Shown: positions 32,720 through 42,448 of the stretch, one piece after another
How the letters are laid out: every line of letters begins with the position of its first letter
Numbering within the stretch: the first letter of the stretch is position 1
Assembly: GCF_029223525.1 (NCBI RefSeq)
Contig: NZ_JARHTQ010000005.1
Span: 62,001-126,000, forward strand
From: Streptantibioticus ferralitis
GTDB taxonomy: Bacteria; Actinomycetota; Actinomycetes; Streptomycetales; Streptomycetaceae
Length of the DNA stretch: 64,000 bases
Direction: 5' to 3'
Made by a program: the position numbers and the translations under genes
Notes under the pieces: generated by a model
Seen by the model: the letters and a program-made list of their open reading frames with translations, nothing else
Databases searched by the model: none
Told to the model about the DNA's origin: nothing

Positions 32720-33094
32720 GGTCTCCCCTTGGCATCGGTCGCCCGGGTGGCGACCCACTGACAACGCCAGGAACGCCGCGCGGCTGGCGAATCGCCCTCG
32801 GGTCAACGGTTCCGGTAGCTCGCACGGGGGATAGCCACCGCGATGCGCGGGTCAGAGCGTCAGCGAACCCTCGAAGGCAGACATGTGCCCCTGCGCTTGC
32901 TCACGCATCGACCATGCGGCCCACCCTGAGCGTTCTATCGCGCGTTGTCAGCCCGGCAATGGGCGCCTGTGAGAACCCGGCAACGTCGTCCGAGTGCTGT
33001 TGAGCCCATGCTGGGCGGCCTCCGGTGTCCAAGCGGTGTCCGGACGCCTTGGGACGGTGCAACACGAGCTGTCACGTGTCATGTCATGCCTCGT
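32720..33094. other. Intergenic region
   Basis: 375 bp between the protease remnant promoter and the beta-helix lipoprotein's end. No gene or strong hairpin is seen. Confidence 0.4.
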
Positions 33095-34744
33095 TCAGCG
33101 TGTGTCAGCGCTGCTGGTGGTGGAGTTGTGGGATTCGCTGAGTTGTTGCTGGTAGAGGCTATGGGGCTGGACGGGGGTTCCGGGGCCGACGATGACGCCG
33201 GGTGCGGGGGTGGGGTGCACCTTCTTGTGGTGCTTTCCGGGGACCTTTTTGCCTTGGACGCCGTAGGCCCAGTTGTAGGCGGTGGCGGGCTGTTCGATGG
33301 AGTACTTGGCGGCCGAGTCGTTCCAGAACATGTCGCTGGCGCCTTCCCAGCCGTGGCCGGTGCCGCCGGTGCCGTCGTTGATGACGTCGAAGGAGCTGTT
33401 GGTGGTGCCGGTGATCTTCAGGTCGTCGAAGAGGGTGCCGGAGCCCCAGCGTTGGTGGGGGCCGCCGTTGATGTAGCCGTCACCCCCTGCGGGGGTGTCC
33501 GCGGTTGCGGTGCAGTGGGTGAACACGTTGGGGCCGGGGTTCCATGCTTCGGTGGCCCAGGCGTGGAGGTGGTCGCCGGAGACCTGGCAGTCGCTGACCA
33601 GGACTTGCTGGCCGGCCACCTTGAAGGCGGTGGGCGGGGCGACCTTCAGTGACGCGTCGGTGCTCAGGCTGTCGGCCTTGGTGATGGTCACACGGGAGGC
33701 GGTGGGGCCGACGTTGAAGGACGAGCCGAAGTGGGAGGCCGTGACGTTTTGGGCCCAGGTGTCGCGGGAGGCCGCCCATTGGATGAACGTGGCGTGGAAC
33801 TCAGGTGAGTTGGCTGACTTGCCGCCGGACTTCTGGGCGTATCCGGGGTCCTGGGTGAATGCCGTGGCGTCGGCCGCGAGGTCTTCGACTCCGACGTTGT
33901 CGACCTGTCCGGGAAGGGTGTAGTGCCAGACGGTTCCGCCGCCGAGGGAGGAGTCCAGGGCGGTCGTGAGGGGGGCGTCGATGTGCACCTGGTCGCCATG
34001 GATGGCGGTGATGGTACGGGCCGCCAGCAGCCCCGCGCCGGGCTTCCAGTAGGTGCCCATGTTGACCGCGTTGATCCACGCCTGAGTCTGCGGGTGCTGA
34101 ACGATAACGGTGTCGCCGACCTTCAGTCCGGAGGTCGATGCGAGATGGAAACTGGTCGCGCCGATGGGCACGTAGGAGTCGGAAACCTTGTATGTGCCTC
34201 CTGTTTGCTGGTAGTTGCCGCTCCCACCGACCACGATCAGCGAGTGTGCTTTGCCCGAGGCCGCCAGAGTGGTGGCCGGCGTGCCGCCGTGGTTGAGCGA
34301 GCCGCGCAGAACCACGCCGCTGGCGGTCAGGTGCACCGTTCCGGCGATGGTGTACTTACCCGGTCCGAGCAACACCGTGCCGCGCAGTCCCTGTGCGTTG
34401 GGCGGCAGTGCCGCGACCTGGTTGACGGCCTGCTGGATCGCGGCAGTGTCATCCCCGCCGCTCGGTCCTGCCACGTGTGCCTTGACCGGTACCGACGGCG
34501 GTGACGTGGCTCCCCCGCGGTAGCCGGCCGTGGCGTAGTCCGGTATCTGGTCGCCTCGCGCGTCAGGGGTGTAGACGAGTTCGCCGTTGCGCAGCGAGAT
34601 CGCCGGAGGCGTGCCCGTGGTGGAAGCGCTGTGCCCGGGTGCGGTGTGTGCCTGGGCGATGCCTGAACAGGCGGAGAGCAGCAGTGTGGTCGCCGCGGCC
34701 ACCGCCGCGGAGGCGGCCACGCGGGGAACGGAAGTCTTGGTCAT
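33095..34744 (-). CDS. Secreted lipoprotein with pectate-lyase-like beta-helix
   Basis: 549 residues, ATG after AAGGGGAG. Lipobox LLLSAC after a hydrophobic helix. A Ser/Thr linker leads to AHVAGPSGGDDTAAIQQAVNQVAALP, the start of pectate_lyase_3 right-handed beta-helices, then GTVLLGPGKYTIAGTVHLTASGVVLRGS, and rungs such as NVGVEDLAADATAF, WAQNVTASHFGSSFNV, VLVSDCQVSGDHLH and FTHCTATADTPAGG. Such proteins bind or cleave polysaccharide; no lyase-specific catalytic set is evident. The 50-residue tail (HHKKVHPTPAPGV) is Pro-rich. It is divergent from the two-component system at 34870 and may be one of its targets. Confidence 0.8.
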   Translation of the reverse strand: MTKTSVPRVAASAAVAAATTLLLSACSGIAQAHTAPGHSASTTGTPPAISLRNGELVYTPDARGDQIPDYATAGYRGGATSPPSVPVKAHVAGPSGGDDTAAIQQAVNQVAALPPNAQGLRGTVLLGPGKYTIAGTVHLTASGVVLRGSLNHGGTPATTLAASGKAHSLIVVGGSGNYQQTGGTYKVSDSYVPIGATSFHLASTSGLKVGDTVIVQHPQTQAWINAVNMGTYWKPGAGLLAARTITAIHGDQVHIDAPLTTALDSSLGGGTVWHYTLPGQVDNVGVEDLAADATAFTQDPGYAQKSGGKSANSPEFHATFIQWAASRDTWAQNVTASHFGSSFNVGPTASRVTITKADSLSTDASLKVAPPTAFKVAGQQVLVSDCQVSGDHLHAWATEAWNPGPNVFTHCTATADTPAGGDGYINGGPHQRWGSGTLFDDLKITGTTNSSFDVINDGTGGTGHGWEGASDMFWNDSAAKYSIEQPATAYNWAYGVQGKKVPGKHHKKVHPTPAPGVIVGPGTPVQPHSLYQQQLSESHNSTTSSADTR

Positions 34745-34801
34745 GTGATCTCCCCTTGCGTCATCTGGGTTGGGACTACCGACGAGCGTGCGGCGGCCGA
34801 C

Positions 34802-34863
34802 CTGTAAGCAGCCTGAACACCTCGCTGCGGGCAACCTGGTCCCGTCGCGGCGTGCGTGATACT
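34802..34863 (+). promoter_or_regulatory. Two-component-system promoter with direct heptamer-like repeats; leaderless start
   Basis: CTGTAA (34802-34807) and CTGAAC (34813-34818) recur at an 11-bp step, as expected for OmpR-type response regulators. A -10-like GATACT (34858-34863) ends only 6 nt before the ATG at 34870, so transcription should begin at or next to the start codon. The divergent lipoprotein starts on the other side. Confidence 0.5.
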
Positions 34864-34869
34864 GGCCAG

Positions 34870-35535
34870 ATGACCACCCACCGTGTCCTGGTCGTCGAGG
34901 ACGATCACGGGCTGCGCGACGTGTTGGCCCGCGGCCTGCGGGAGGAGAACTTCGAGGTCCTCACCGCCGCCGACGGAGCCGGCGCCTTGCGGACCGTGCG
35001 CAAAGGAGTGGATGCGGTGGTGCTCGACGTCGGGCTGCCCGATTCGGACGGTCGGGATGTGTGCCAGGCCATGCGGGCTGGTGGCATCGACGCCCCGGTG
35101 ATCTTCCTCACCGCGCACGACAAGCTGACCGACCGGCTCTCCGGGTTCTCCGCGGGCGGCGACGACTACCTGGCCAAACCGTTCCACCTGGCTGAGCTGG
35201 CGGCACGGGTGCGCGCCGCCCTGCGCCGGGCCGGGTGCGATCTTGCCGTCGAGCTGGCGGGGCTGCGGCTCGACCCGACGCGGTACCTGCTCCAGGTACG
35301 GGACGTGCCGGTCCCCCTGACGCCCACCGAGTTCCGGCTCCTGGCCTGCCTGATGGCAGCACCGGGCACAGTGGTGCGCAGGCGGGAACTGCTGCGCGCG
35401 GCGTGGCCCGAGGGCGCACGGGTCAGCGACAACACCCTTGACCAGTACCTGGCCCGGTTGCGACGCAAGCTGCGCGAGGCCGACAGCCCGCACATCATCG
35501 CAACCGTCCGTGGCGTGGGTTACCGCTTCGCATGA
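34870..35535 (+). CDS. OmpR-family response regulator
   Basis: 221 residues. Receiver domain with acidic pocket E10-D11-D12, phospho-acceptor D53 (VVLDVGLPD), switch Thr in FLTAHD and Lys in LAKPF. The C-terminal winged helix reads LTPTEFRLLACLMAAPGTVVRRRELLRAAWPEGARVSDNTLDQYLARLRRKLREADS. The stop overlaps the kinase start (ATGA), so the two proteins are made together. Likely targets are its own promoter and the divergent secreted lipoprotein; that is inference. Confidence 0.95.
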   Translation: MTTHRVLVVEDDHGLRDVLARGLREENFEVLTAADGAGALRTVRKGVDAVVLDVGLPDSDGRDVCQAMRAGGIDAPVIFLTAHDKLTDRLSGFSAGGDDYLAKPFHLAELAARVRAALRRAGCDLAVELAGLRLDPTRYLLQVRDVPVPLTPTEFRLLACLMAAPGTVVRRRELLRAAWPEGARVSDNTLDQYLARLRRKLREADSPHIIATVRGVGYRFA

Positions 35536-36884
35536 GGATCCATCCCCGTCGACCGGCCACCTTGCGTCACCGTCTGGCGCTGCTCGCCCTCGCGGCCACC
35601 GCGGTCTGGGTGATCCTGCTTGCTGTGGCGTTCAACATCGCGCTGGCGGTGAGACTGCACCAGCAGGCCGACAAGCTGCTGCGCAGCCGCGCCCAAGCGG
35701 TGTCGACCACCGTGCAGGCGCGGTCGGACGGCAGTGTCGTGCTGCATGAGCCCACGCACCACCGCGCATTGGACAGCGGCATCTGGATCTACCAGGGCAG
35801 CCGACTGATCGCGGGCTCCCCCGGCCCCGGCCCCACCCGGGCCGCCGCCGACCGGCTCGTCGGACACGGCCGCGGCTACGCACAGACCCCCGAGCCGCAC
35901 GCCATGCGGCTGTTCGCCCTGCCCATCCAGTACGACACCGGGCAGGTCGGCACCATCGTCTCCTCGGTCAACCTCGACCCCTACAGCAGCACCACCGACA
36001 CCGCCCTGGCATGCTCCATCAGCCTCGCCGTCCTCCTCCTCGGCGGCACCTACCTGGTCACCCGCGCTGTCATCGGACGGGCACTGCGCCCCGTCGCCGA
36101 GATGAGCGAACAAGCCACCCAGTGGAGCCAAACCGGCGCCGCACAACGCTTCGGCGCCGCCTCCCGCCCCGCCGAACTCGCCGCGCTCGCCGCCAGACTC
36201 GACGAACTCCTCGACCACCTCGCCACCGTCCTGCGCCACGAGCAACAGCAAACCGCCGAACTCTCCCACGAACTGCGCACCCCACTGGCCAGGATCACCG
36301 CCGAGATCGACTGGCTGACCACCCGCCCACGCACCCCATCCGAACAACACACCTCGCACCAGGCCATCGCAGCCGCCGCCACCGACATGCAACGCATCTG
36401 CGAAAGCCTGCTCAGTGAGGCCCGCACCCGCAGCGGACACCTCCCCGGCCGCTGCGACATGATCGAACTGGCCCGCGACCTCGCCCGACGCAACACCACC
36501 GAACACCCCGACAGTCCACCCATCACCGTCCACGGCACCACCGCCACCGCCGGAATCTCCGCAACGGTCGCCGAACGCATCCTCACCCCTCTCCTGGACA
36601 ACGCCCGCCGCTACGCCACCCACACGATCACCATCGAGTGCACCCAACTCCCCAACGCCGTAATGGTCACCGTCCGTGACGACGGCCCCGGCGTGCCCGA
36701 AGACATCGGCGACGCGGTCTTCGAACCCGGCCGCCGCGCCGACCCCACCGACGACCACGACGGCGCCGGACTCGGCCTCGCCCTCGCACGCCGCCTCGCA
36801 AGAGCCGCAGGCGGCGACATCCAACTCGCACCGACCAGCCCTGGCGCCACCTTCACCATCACCCTCCCCACGGGCGGACGATGA
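35532..36884 (+). CDS. Sensor histidine kinase
   Basis: 450 residues: TM1 at about 13-40, an extracytoplasmic sensor of 115 residues (IWIYQGSRLIAGSPG, RLFALPIQYDTGQVGTIV), TM2 at 157-180, a HAMP segment, and HisKA with phospho-acceptor His246 in ELSHELRTPLARI. The HATPase domain shows ERILTPLLDNARRYATH (N box), RDDGPGVPEDIGDAVFEPGRR (G1) and GAGLGLALARRLARAAGG (G2). All kinase residues are present. Signal unknown. It overlaps the response regulator by 4 bp. Confidence 0.95.
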   Translation: MRIHPRRPATLRHRLALLALAATAVWVILLAVAFNIALAVRLHQQADKLLRSRAQAVSTTVQARSDGSVVLHEPTHHRALDSGIWIYQGSRLIAGSPGPGPTRAAADRLVGHGRGYAQTPEPHAMRLFALPIQYDTGQVGTIVSSVNLDPYSSTTDTALACSISLAVLLLGGTYLVTRAVIGRALRPVAEMSEQATQWSQTGAAQRFGAASRPAELAALAARLDELLDHLATVLRHEQQQTAELSHELRTPLARITAEIDWLTTRPRTPSEQHTSHQAIAAAATDMQRICESLLSEARTRSGHLPGRCDMIELARDLARRNTTEHPDSPPITVHGTTATAGISATVAERILTPLLDNARRYATHTITIECTQLPNAVMVTVRDDGPGVPEDIGDAVFEPGRRADPTDDHDGAGLGLALARRLARAAGGDIQLAPTSPGATFTITLPTGGR

Positions 36885-36925
36885 CCCTCCGCTCAGATGG
36901 GGGCTAAATCGCGATAGACCCGATG

Positions 36926-36945
36926 ACTTGGCGGGCCCGCCAAGT
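36926..36945. terminator. 20-bp perfect palindrome after the kinase gene
   Basis: ACTTGGCGGGCCCGCCAAGT begins 41 bp beyond the kinase stop codon. It could fold as a terminator, or be an operator or recombination site for the lost element next to it. Confidence 0.45.
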
Positions 36946-37026
36946 GATCAGCCCCTCCCCCCGTCTGGGCCTACGCGCTCAGCGTTGTTCTTCGGCGAGA
37001 ACTGCCGGGGCCCCCTCATAGGCGGA

Positions 37027-37440
37027 TCACATCTCCCGCCCGGCCAACCCTTCGACGTCGCGTTGACGTGGGACCAGGGGGTGGACGGTCGCACCCTCGC
37101 CGTTCTCCTCTGCGGCCTTCGCCTGACGGCGGCGTACGTCGGCGGCGAGGGTGTTGCCCGTATGCCGCAGGTCGTGGGAGCGAACGTGCTTGGGCAGCCC
37201 GGCCCTGTCGCCAGCCTCGCGCCACTTGCGGCCGAAGGTAGTGCCGCGCAGGGCTGCCCCCTTCTCTCCGACGAACACCAGCCCTTCGCGCCCCGGCTGG
37301 GCGAACCACTCCGGGTGTCGTCCTACGTCGACGTGCAGGAAGGCCGGGAGCACGATCTCCCGTTTGCCCGCACGGGACTTAGGGTCGCCGACCACCCGGC
37401 GTCCTCCATCCACCACTACGAGCAGGTCGGCGCCGCTCAC
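37027..37440 (-). pseudogene. Tyrosine recombinase (phage/ICE integrase) C-terminal remnant
   Basis: The frame contains VGDPKSRAGKREIVLPAFL, LVFVGEKGAALRGTTFGRKW and GLPKHVRSHDLRHTGNTLAAD. That is the stretch from the strand with the first catalytic residue region to the HxLRHT (His-x-x-Arg) box of a tyrosine integrase. The N-terminal SAM-like domain, the first catalytic Arg context and the final catalytic Tyr are missing; after LAADVRRRQAK the sequence departs from the family. It marks a former site-specific integration, but I see no tRNA or att repeat beside it. Confidence 0.75.
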
Positions 37441-37827
37441 GATCCAAGAGGTTCTCTGGGCGGCGGGCCTTTCAGGTCACCTGGTTCAGCGAGGACACCA
37501 TCACGCCGACACGATCCCAGCGGACCGACCGCCCTCGCCCGCCTGCGGCGATCACATTTTGAGCGGCACCGGACCCTGACGCCCGATTCGGCTGACCTGC
37601 CACACACCTGACGGCCCGCTACGGAAGCGCGGGCCGCGTTCATCGACTCGGTCGCCTCCATGAATCGGATGGCAGAGTCGCACAGGTCCACCCCCTCACC
37701 GAGCCACTGCCGACCCGAGCCGGAGCACCGCCCGGCCGAACGCCGGCCCCGCGCGCTCTGGATGGCGGGGGCCGGTCGGCGCAGGCTGGTTGCGACTTGG
37801 CGGGCGGAACCACGTACGGCACTTGTA

Positions 37828-38514
37828 TCAGGTGACGCGCACTCCGCCGTCGACGAACAGATCCTGCGCGTTGACGCCGGTGTTGCGAAGGAGGAAGTCG
37901 GTGGCGTCGGCGACCTCCGCCATCGTCACGAGGCGCCCGATGGGGGTACGTGATACCTGAGGGTTCTCGCGCACGTCGCGCCACCTCGGATGGTCGCCCA
38001 CCATGCCCGGGTGGATGGCGTTGACGCGATGCGGTGCGATCTGCACTGCGAGGGTCTTCACCAGTCCGGTGATACCTGCGTTGATGGCGGTCACCATGGT
38101 GGAGCCGGGGTAGGGGCGTTCTTTGGCCAGGCCGCCGAAGAGCACGACCGACGCGGCGGGGGTGAACCGGTCACGCAGGACTCGCACGGTCTCCGTGTAC
38201 CCCACCAGTTTGGTGGTCACGGCGTGGACGGCCTTGGCGATGTCGAAGTCCGCGACAGTGGTGAAATCCTCCGTGATGGCGGTGATCACCAGGTTGTCGA
38301 CTTCCGGTACGTCGACGAGCGCTCCGTTGATGGTCTCCGGCCTCGACAGGTCAACGGCCAGGCCCCGGACTTTGCCAGCGATTTCCGCGGCCGCGGTCTC
38401 GGCGCGAGCGCTGGTGCGGCTGGTGATGATGACGGTGTCGCCGCGGTCGGCGAATCGCTGCGCCAGAACGCGTCCCAGGCCGCCGCTTCCTCCGACGATG
38501 ACTGACGTGGTCAC
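37828..38514 (-). CDS. Short-chain dehydrogenase/reductase
   Basis: 228 residues from a GTG preceded by AAGGGAC. VTTSVIVGGSGGLGRVLAQRFADRG is the cofactor loop; TVIITSRTSARAETAAAEI, VDNLVITAI, and the end HPGMVGDHPRWRDVRENP and DLFVDGGVRVT follow. The classical YxxxK is replaced: GLAKERPYPGSTMVTAINAGI lacks the lysine at the usual spacing, as in a small subgroup of actinobacterial SDRs. No regulator is adjacent. Confidence 0.85.
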   Translation of the reverse strand: MTTSVIVGGSGGLGRVLAQRFADRGDTVIITSRTSARAETAAAEIAGKVRGLAVDLSRPETINGALVDVPEVDNLVITAITEDFTTVADFDIAKAVHAVTTKLVGYTETVRVLRDRFTPAASVVLFGGLAKERPYPGSTMVTAINAGITGLVKTLAVQIAPHRVNAIHPGMVGDHPRWRDVRENPQVSRTPIGRLVTMAEVADATDFLLRNTGVNAQDLFVDGGVRVT

Positions 38515-38859
38515 GATGCAGTGGTCCCTTCCGGTGGACATGCTGCCGATATGGGATCTTATGTGGTCAAGTATGGATGCGCAGGCCCGGCGGATCGCGG
38601 CCTTGGCCTCCTCCACGGCGAAGATGCCTCAGTCCCCGCCCAGCTGCCAGGTGCTGGTCTTCGTGTCCAGCTCCAGAGCGATACTGAACGGCTGGCGCCT
38701 TGTACGGGGCCTGGCCTCCAGCGCCGCCAACCGGCCCATCGGGTCGCCAAGGGCAGCGGGGGCAGCGGGACGTGCGGCCCCTCAGCGACGGCGAGTTGGC
38801 CTCCACAACTTTTTCCAGCGCGCGACAGTTCGTACCGGCCCCGGTAGGGGAAGTCGTCG

Positions 38860-39300
38860 CTGATGCCCCCCTGTGAGGCCGTTTCCTGTCGTTGCTGACC
38901 GCGTGGCGTGGTTGAGGTCCACGGTGGGTGCGTAGTTCGTGGTGGGCGGCGCGGCCGGGTGTGTCGGCGTGCGTTGGGAGACCGTGGTGGCCGAGGTCTC
39001 CCGCGGGAACTGGTTGTCGGCCGGTCCGGTGCTGTAGGGGAGTGTCTGCAGGTGCGCGTGCGTCCCGGCCGGACCGCCTTGTACGAGCACGTCGAAGCGG
39101 GCACCGGCCGCGAGCAGGAGCGAGTCGGCCGTCCAGATTCGGTCGACGGGGGTGAAGTCGTGCGTGATCTGCCCGGTGCTCGCAGGGAGGAGGCATACCA
39201 CGGACGGCCTCTGATGGGCCCTGTCGTTCCGTCGCGCACGGCGTGCGAGCGCCTGCCGGGCGCCGCCCTCAGCGCCCTGTGGCTGTGGGTTTCGAGAAGT
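38860..39300 (-). pseudogene. Multicopper oxidase remnant
   Basis: The frame reads STGQITHDFTPVDRIWTADS, LLLAAGARFDVLVQGGPAGT and HLQTLPYSTGPADNQFPRE. This is the second cupredoxin domain of bacterial multicopper oxidases, where GARFDVLVQGGPAGT is a conserved turn. The copper-ligand histidine blocks before and after are absent. Flanking frames are scrambled. Confidence 0.75.
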
Positions 39301-39610
39301 CCATCCGTGCAGGTCATCGACGGGGCAGCGCTGTCTTGCCAACGTTCGGTAGGCGGTATCACCGCCAGTCAGCATTACCGGGCATGATGAGCGATTGTGT
39401 TGCTGCGACGCGCGGGAGACTCCCCGCCCCTGCCTGCCTGCGTCACGAGGCCGCGCCGTGTCGGCCGGGACACGGGCAGGGAGGACGTGGTCGAAGGCAG
39501 CGTCGACCCGGCGCGCTTGGCAGAGCGCTGCCCGCCCGGCACCCGTTCGGCAGTACCGTTGTACCAGGGTGTCCTCCGGAGGACCCGGTCGCCGGATGGG
39601 GTGGCGGAGC

Positions 39611-40375
39611 ATGGCAGGACTCAGTGGGAAGGTCGCTCTGGTCACCGGGGCGGCCCGGGGCATCGGCAGGGCCGTCGCCGTACGGCTGGCCGAGGACGGT
39701 GCCACTGTGGCGGTCAACTACCGCAGCAGCACGGCCGATGCCGAGCAACTGGTCGCGGAGTTGGAGAAGCGCGGCGGCCAGGCGACCGCGATCCGCGCGG
39801 ATGTGGCCGACCTGTCCGAGATCAGGCGCCTGGTCGACCAGGTCGTCGAGACCTACGGCAGGCTCGACATCCTGGTAAGCAACGCCGGAATCGAGCACTT
39901 CGCCCCCTTGGACGAAATCACCCCCGAAGACTTCGACCGGGTGTTCTCCATCAACACCAAGGGCCAGCTCTTCGTTACCCAGCAGGCGGCCCGCCACCTC
40001 GGCGCCGGCGGCCGGATCGTGCTCACCTCGTCCGTCAGCGCCACGCGTTCGGTCTTCCACCACACGCTGTACGCGGCAAGCAAGGCCGCAGTCAACGGCA
40101 TGGTGCTCAACCTCGCCGCCGAACTGGGGCAACGCGGGATCACCATCAACGCCATCGCCCCGGGCGGTACCGCCACCGGCATGTCCGCCGCCAACGCCAT
40201 CCACTACCGGCACCCACTGCTCGACATAACGCTGCCGGAGTGGGAGAAGATGCACGGCGCGCTCGGCCGTCTGGCCAGTCCTGAGGAGATCGCCGCCGTG
40301 ACCGCGTTCCTGGTCTCCGACGACGCCTCCTACATCACCGGCCGGACCATCGCGGCCGATGGCGGCTTCTTCTGA
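39611..40375 (+). CDS. Short-chain dehydrogenase/reductase (FabG-like)
   Basis: 254 residues with a full classical set: TGAARGIGRAVAVRLAEDGATVAVNYRSS, ADVADLSEI, LVSNAGIEHF, SSVSATRSVFHHTLYAASKAAVNGMVLNLAAEL with Ser and YxxxK, and APGGTATGMS. The C-terminus GRTIAADGGFF is typical of NADP-dependent glucose 1-dehydrogenase/3-oxoacyl reductase-like SDRs. The ATG has GGCGGAG close upstream. An unrelated IS5 remnant follows 215 bp later. Confidence 0.93.
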   Translation: MAGLSGKVALVTGAARGIGRAVAVRLAEDGATVAVNYRSSTADAEQLVAELEKRGGQATAIRADVADLSEIRRLVDQVVETYGRLDILVSNAGIEHFAPLDEITPEDFDRVFSINTKGQLFVTQQAARHLGAGGRIVLTSSVSATRSVFHHTLYAASKAAVNGMVLNLAAELGQRGITINAIAPGGTATGMSAANAIHYRHPLLDITLPEWEKMHGALGRLASPEEIAAVTAFLVSDDASYITGRTIAADGGFF

Positions 40376-40589
40376 CCCGGCCACGGGGCACGGCCAGCAG
40401 GCGCGTCGACATCGGTGGGCGACCCGCGCGGCCAAGCCCCGTCAGCCGGCAGGACATTGAGGTGGCTCCTGGGGCCGTCAGGCTTGAGGTGGGCAAGGGA
40501 GACCCGCACCAGGGGAAGAGTGCTCGTCCTCTACGGCTTCGGCTTCGATCTCGAGGACCTGCATGCCAGTCTTCGTATGTTCGCATCAC

Positions 40590-41165
40590 CGGTCGTGAAC
40601 GCGATCTTCTGTCAGAACCGGACCGGGTGCCAGTAGGCGTATCTGCCGCACGACCTACCGCCGAAGCCCGCGACGTACTACTACTTCGCATTGTGGCGTG
40701 ACGACGGCACCGACCAGGCCATTCATGATCTGCTGCGCTGTCAGGCGCGGGAGCGGACCGGCCGGGCCGAGAACCCGAGCGCGGTCGTGTTGGACACCCA
40801 GTCGATCCGCGCGCGAACCACGTCCTGGCCGCGACCACCGGCAAGGACGCCGCGAAGAAGGTGTCGGGTCGTCAGCGGGGCTTGGCCCCGACGCGTTAGG
40901 GCTGATCATCGCCGTGGTCGTGGTGGCGGCCTCGGTCACCGACAACGTGCTGGGGATCCGCCTGCTGGACCAGGTCGTCGAGCACACCCCGACGGTCACC
41001 AGGGCTTGGGTGGGCGCCGGGTTCCAGCACGACGTCGCGATCCACGGCGCGTGCCTGGGCATCGACGTCGAAGTGGTCAAGCGCAGCGACATCACGCCCG
41101 GGTTCGTTCCGGTCAAACGCCGCCGGGTGGTGGAGCAGACCAACGGCACGATGATGCCGCACCGT
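40590..41165 (+). pseudogene. IS5-family transposase, nearly complete but broken
   Basis: The reading starts NAIFCQNRTGCQ, has a TAG where the family has Trp (CQW), and continues AYLPHDLPPKPATYYYFALWRDDGTDQ and VVLDTQSIRA, the first catalytic Asp block. A frameshift near 40815 leads to GLIIAVVVVAASVTDNVLGI, VGAGFQHDVAIHGA and PVKRRRVVEQTNGTMM, the C-terminal catalytic region. A stop, a frameshift and missing ends show the element is dead. I could not identify its inverted repeats. Confidence 0.85.
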
Positions 41166-41282
41166 CGTCTACGTAACCCGCGAGTGCGAGAGCCTGCCGG
41201 GGTCGTCGGTGTCAGGCACGCTCTGGGCGTCAACCGTGAACCTGGTCCGGCGGTTGACCGGCACCAGCACACCGTCCCGGCG

Positions 41283-41480
41283 GGACCCGGCGTGAACACG
41301 GCGACGAATCCGGGCCTGATCACCATCCGGAATCTGGACCTGATCACCACCCGCCAGGCCGCCGCGAACGCTGCCGCCGACGACCTGCGGCAGCAGATCG
41401 CCAAGCTCGCCAGCGAACTCGCCGCAGCCGAGTCCGAACTCACCGACCTGGCGATCACCCGCCGGACGCCTATGCAGCTC
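41283..41480 (+). pseudogene. Coiled-coil fragment next to the IS5 remnant
   Basis: TNPGLITIRNLDLITTRQAAANAAADDLRQQIAKLASELAAAES is a strongly amphipathic coiled coil like the N-terminus of small actinobacterial mobile-element-associated proteins. It has no clear start of its own and ends in unrelated sequence. Tentative. Confidence 0.35.
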
Positions 41481-41556
41481 GCCCATGGCGAATGCGTGGT
41501 TCCGGCCCGGCCCGTTGCCCGGTCGGGGGCCGTCGTGGGCGGCGCGGCCGGGTGCG

Positions 41557-42411
41557 TCAGCCCTTGCCGAAGAATTGCGTGGGGAAGGCACCCGCGGCCA
41601 TCGCGGTCCGGGTGAAGCCGTCGGCCAACTCGGTGAGGCGTGCGGTGGCGACCGGGCCGAGGTGGTCGTACGGGGCGGCGTCGAGGCGATCGGTAAGCGC
41701 CTCGGCCTCACCGCGCAGGGCCACCCCTGCCTCCGCGAGGTCCCCCGCCTCGTCCAGCAGACCGCGTTCGCGCAACCGGTCCTGGGCGGCGGCCCACTGC
41801 TCCGCGGACCATCCGCGGGTCTGCTTGAGCACGGCCGACGTCACCGTCTTGCCGGTGGCGTTGTGCAGGACCAGCGCCTCGATCCCGGAGAGGCCGGCCA
41901 CCGCCAGAGCGGCGAGGTGACCGTCACCCCGGTGCTCGCGCAGGAGTGTCGCGGCGTGCCACAAGGCCAGGTGCGGCTCCTCGGGCACGGGAAGGCCGGC
42001 GTTCGCGGCGTATAGCGGCCGCGCCTCGCGGCGGCACGCCTCGGTGGCGCGCAGCGCCAGCTCGGCCGCCTCGGCCATCTCCTTCGACGCGAGGGCCTCC
42101 TCCCCGAGCAGCCGCCGCAGCATCCCGTCCGCGCCGCGCAGCCGCGCAGCGAGCACCGCCTCCGGCGTGGTGACCGTCCACGCTGCGGGGATGTGCCGGG
42201 CCACGTGCTCGTGGTTGAAGTTGTAGAACGTCGCCGTGACCGTGCCCGCGCCGACCGTCCCGAGCGGGGCCGCGCGGCCCGCGAGGTAGGCCATGGCCCC
42301 TCGTTCCAGCCCGAGCTTCGCGAGTTCGTCCGCCAGCTCCGGTGCGAAGTACATGGCTACGTGCAGGGGATTGACGACGTTGTGGCAGCGGCGGCCAGCG
42401 GTCATATCCAT
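41557..42411 (-). CDS. SCO6745-like (SalK-related) protein
   Basis: 284 residues; the ATG at 42411 has CAGGAG 6 nt upstream and is preferred to one two codons earlier. The start DMTAGRRCHNVVNPLHVAMYFAPELADELAKLGL and the phrases YLAGRAAPLGTVGAGTVTATFYNFNHEHVARHIPAAW, LLREHRGDGHLAAL and KQTRGWSAEQWAAAQDRL are characteristic of the SCO6745/SalK group. These are helical two-domain proteins with a MarR-like fold, sometimes with GTP- or DNA-related annotations but no proven function. It is followed (upstream on its strand) by the GntR regulator 37 bp away and may be cotranscribed with it. Confidence 0.85.
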   Translation of the reverse strand: MDMTAGRRCHNVVNPLHVAMYFAPELADELAKLGLERGAMAYLAGRAAPLGTVGAGTVTATFYNFNHEHVARHIPAAWTVTTPEAVLAARLRGADGMLRRLLGEEALASKEMAEAAELALRATEACRREARPLYAANAGLPVPEEPHLALWHAATLLREHRGDGHLAALAVAGLSGIEALVLHNATGKTVTSAVLKQTRGWSAEQWAAAQDRLRERGLLDEAGDLAEAGVALRGEAEALTDRLDAAPYDHLGPVATARLTELADGFTRTAMAAGAFPTQFFGKG

Positions 42412-42448
42412 GTTCATCTCCTGAATGCGTCTCAGCTGCCGCACGGCG

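Noticed and set aside
35520-36824. A 434-codon minus-strand frame opposite the kinase gene
   Set aside because: The product is a Gly/Val/Asp-rich shadow; the plus-strand kinase has all catalytic boxes.
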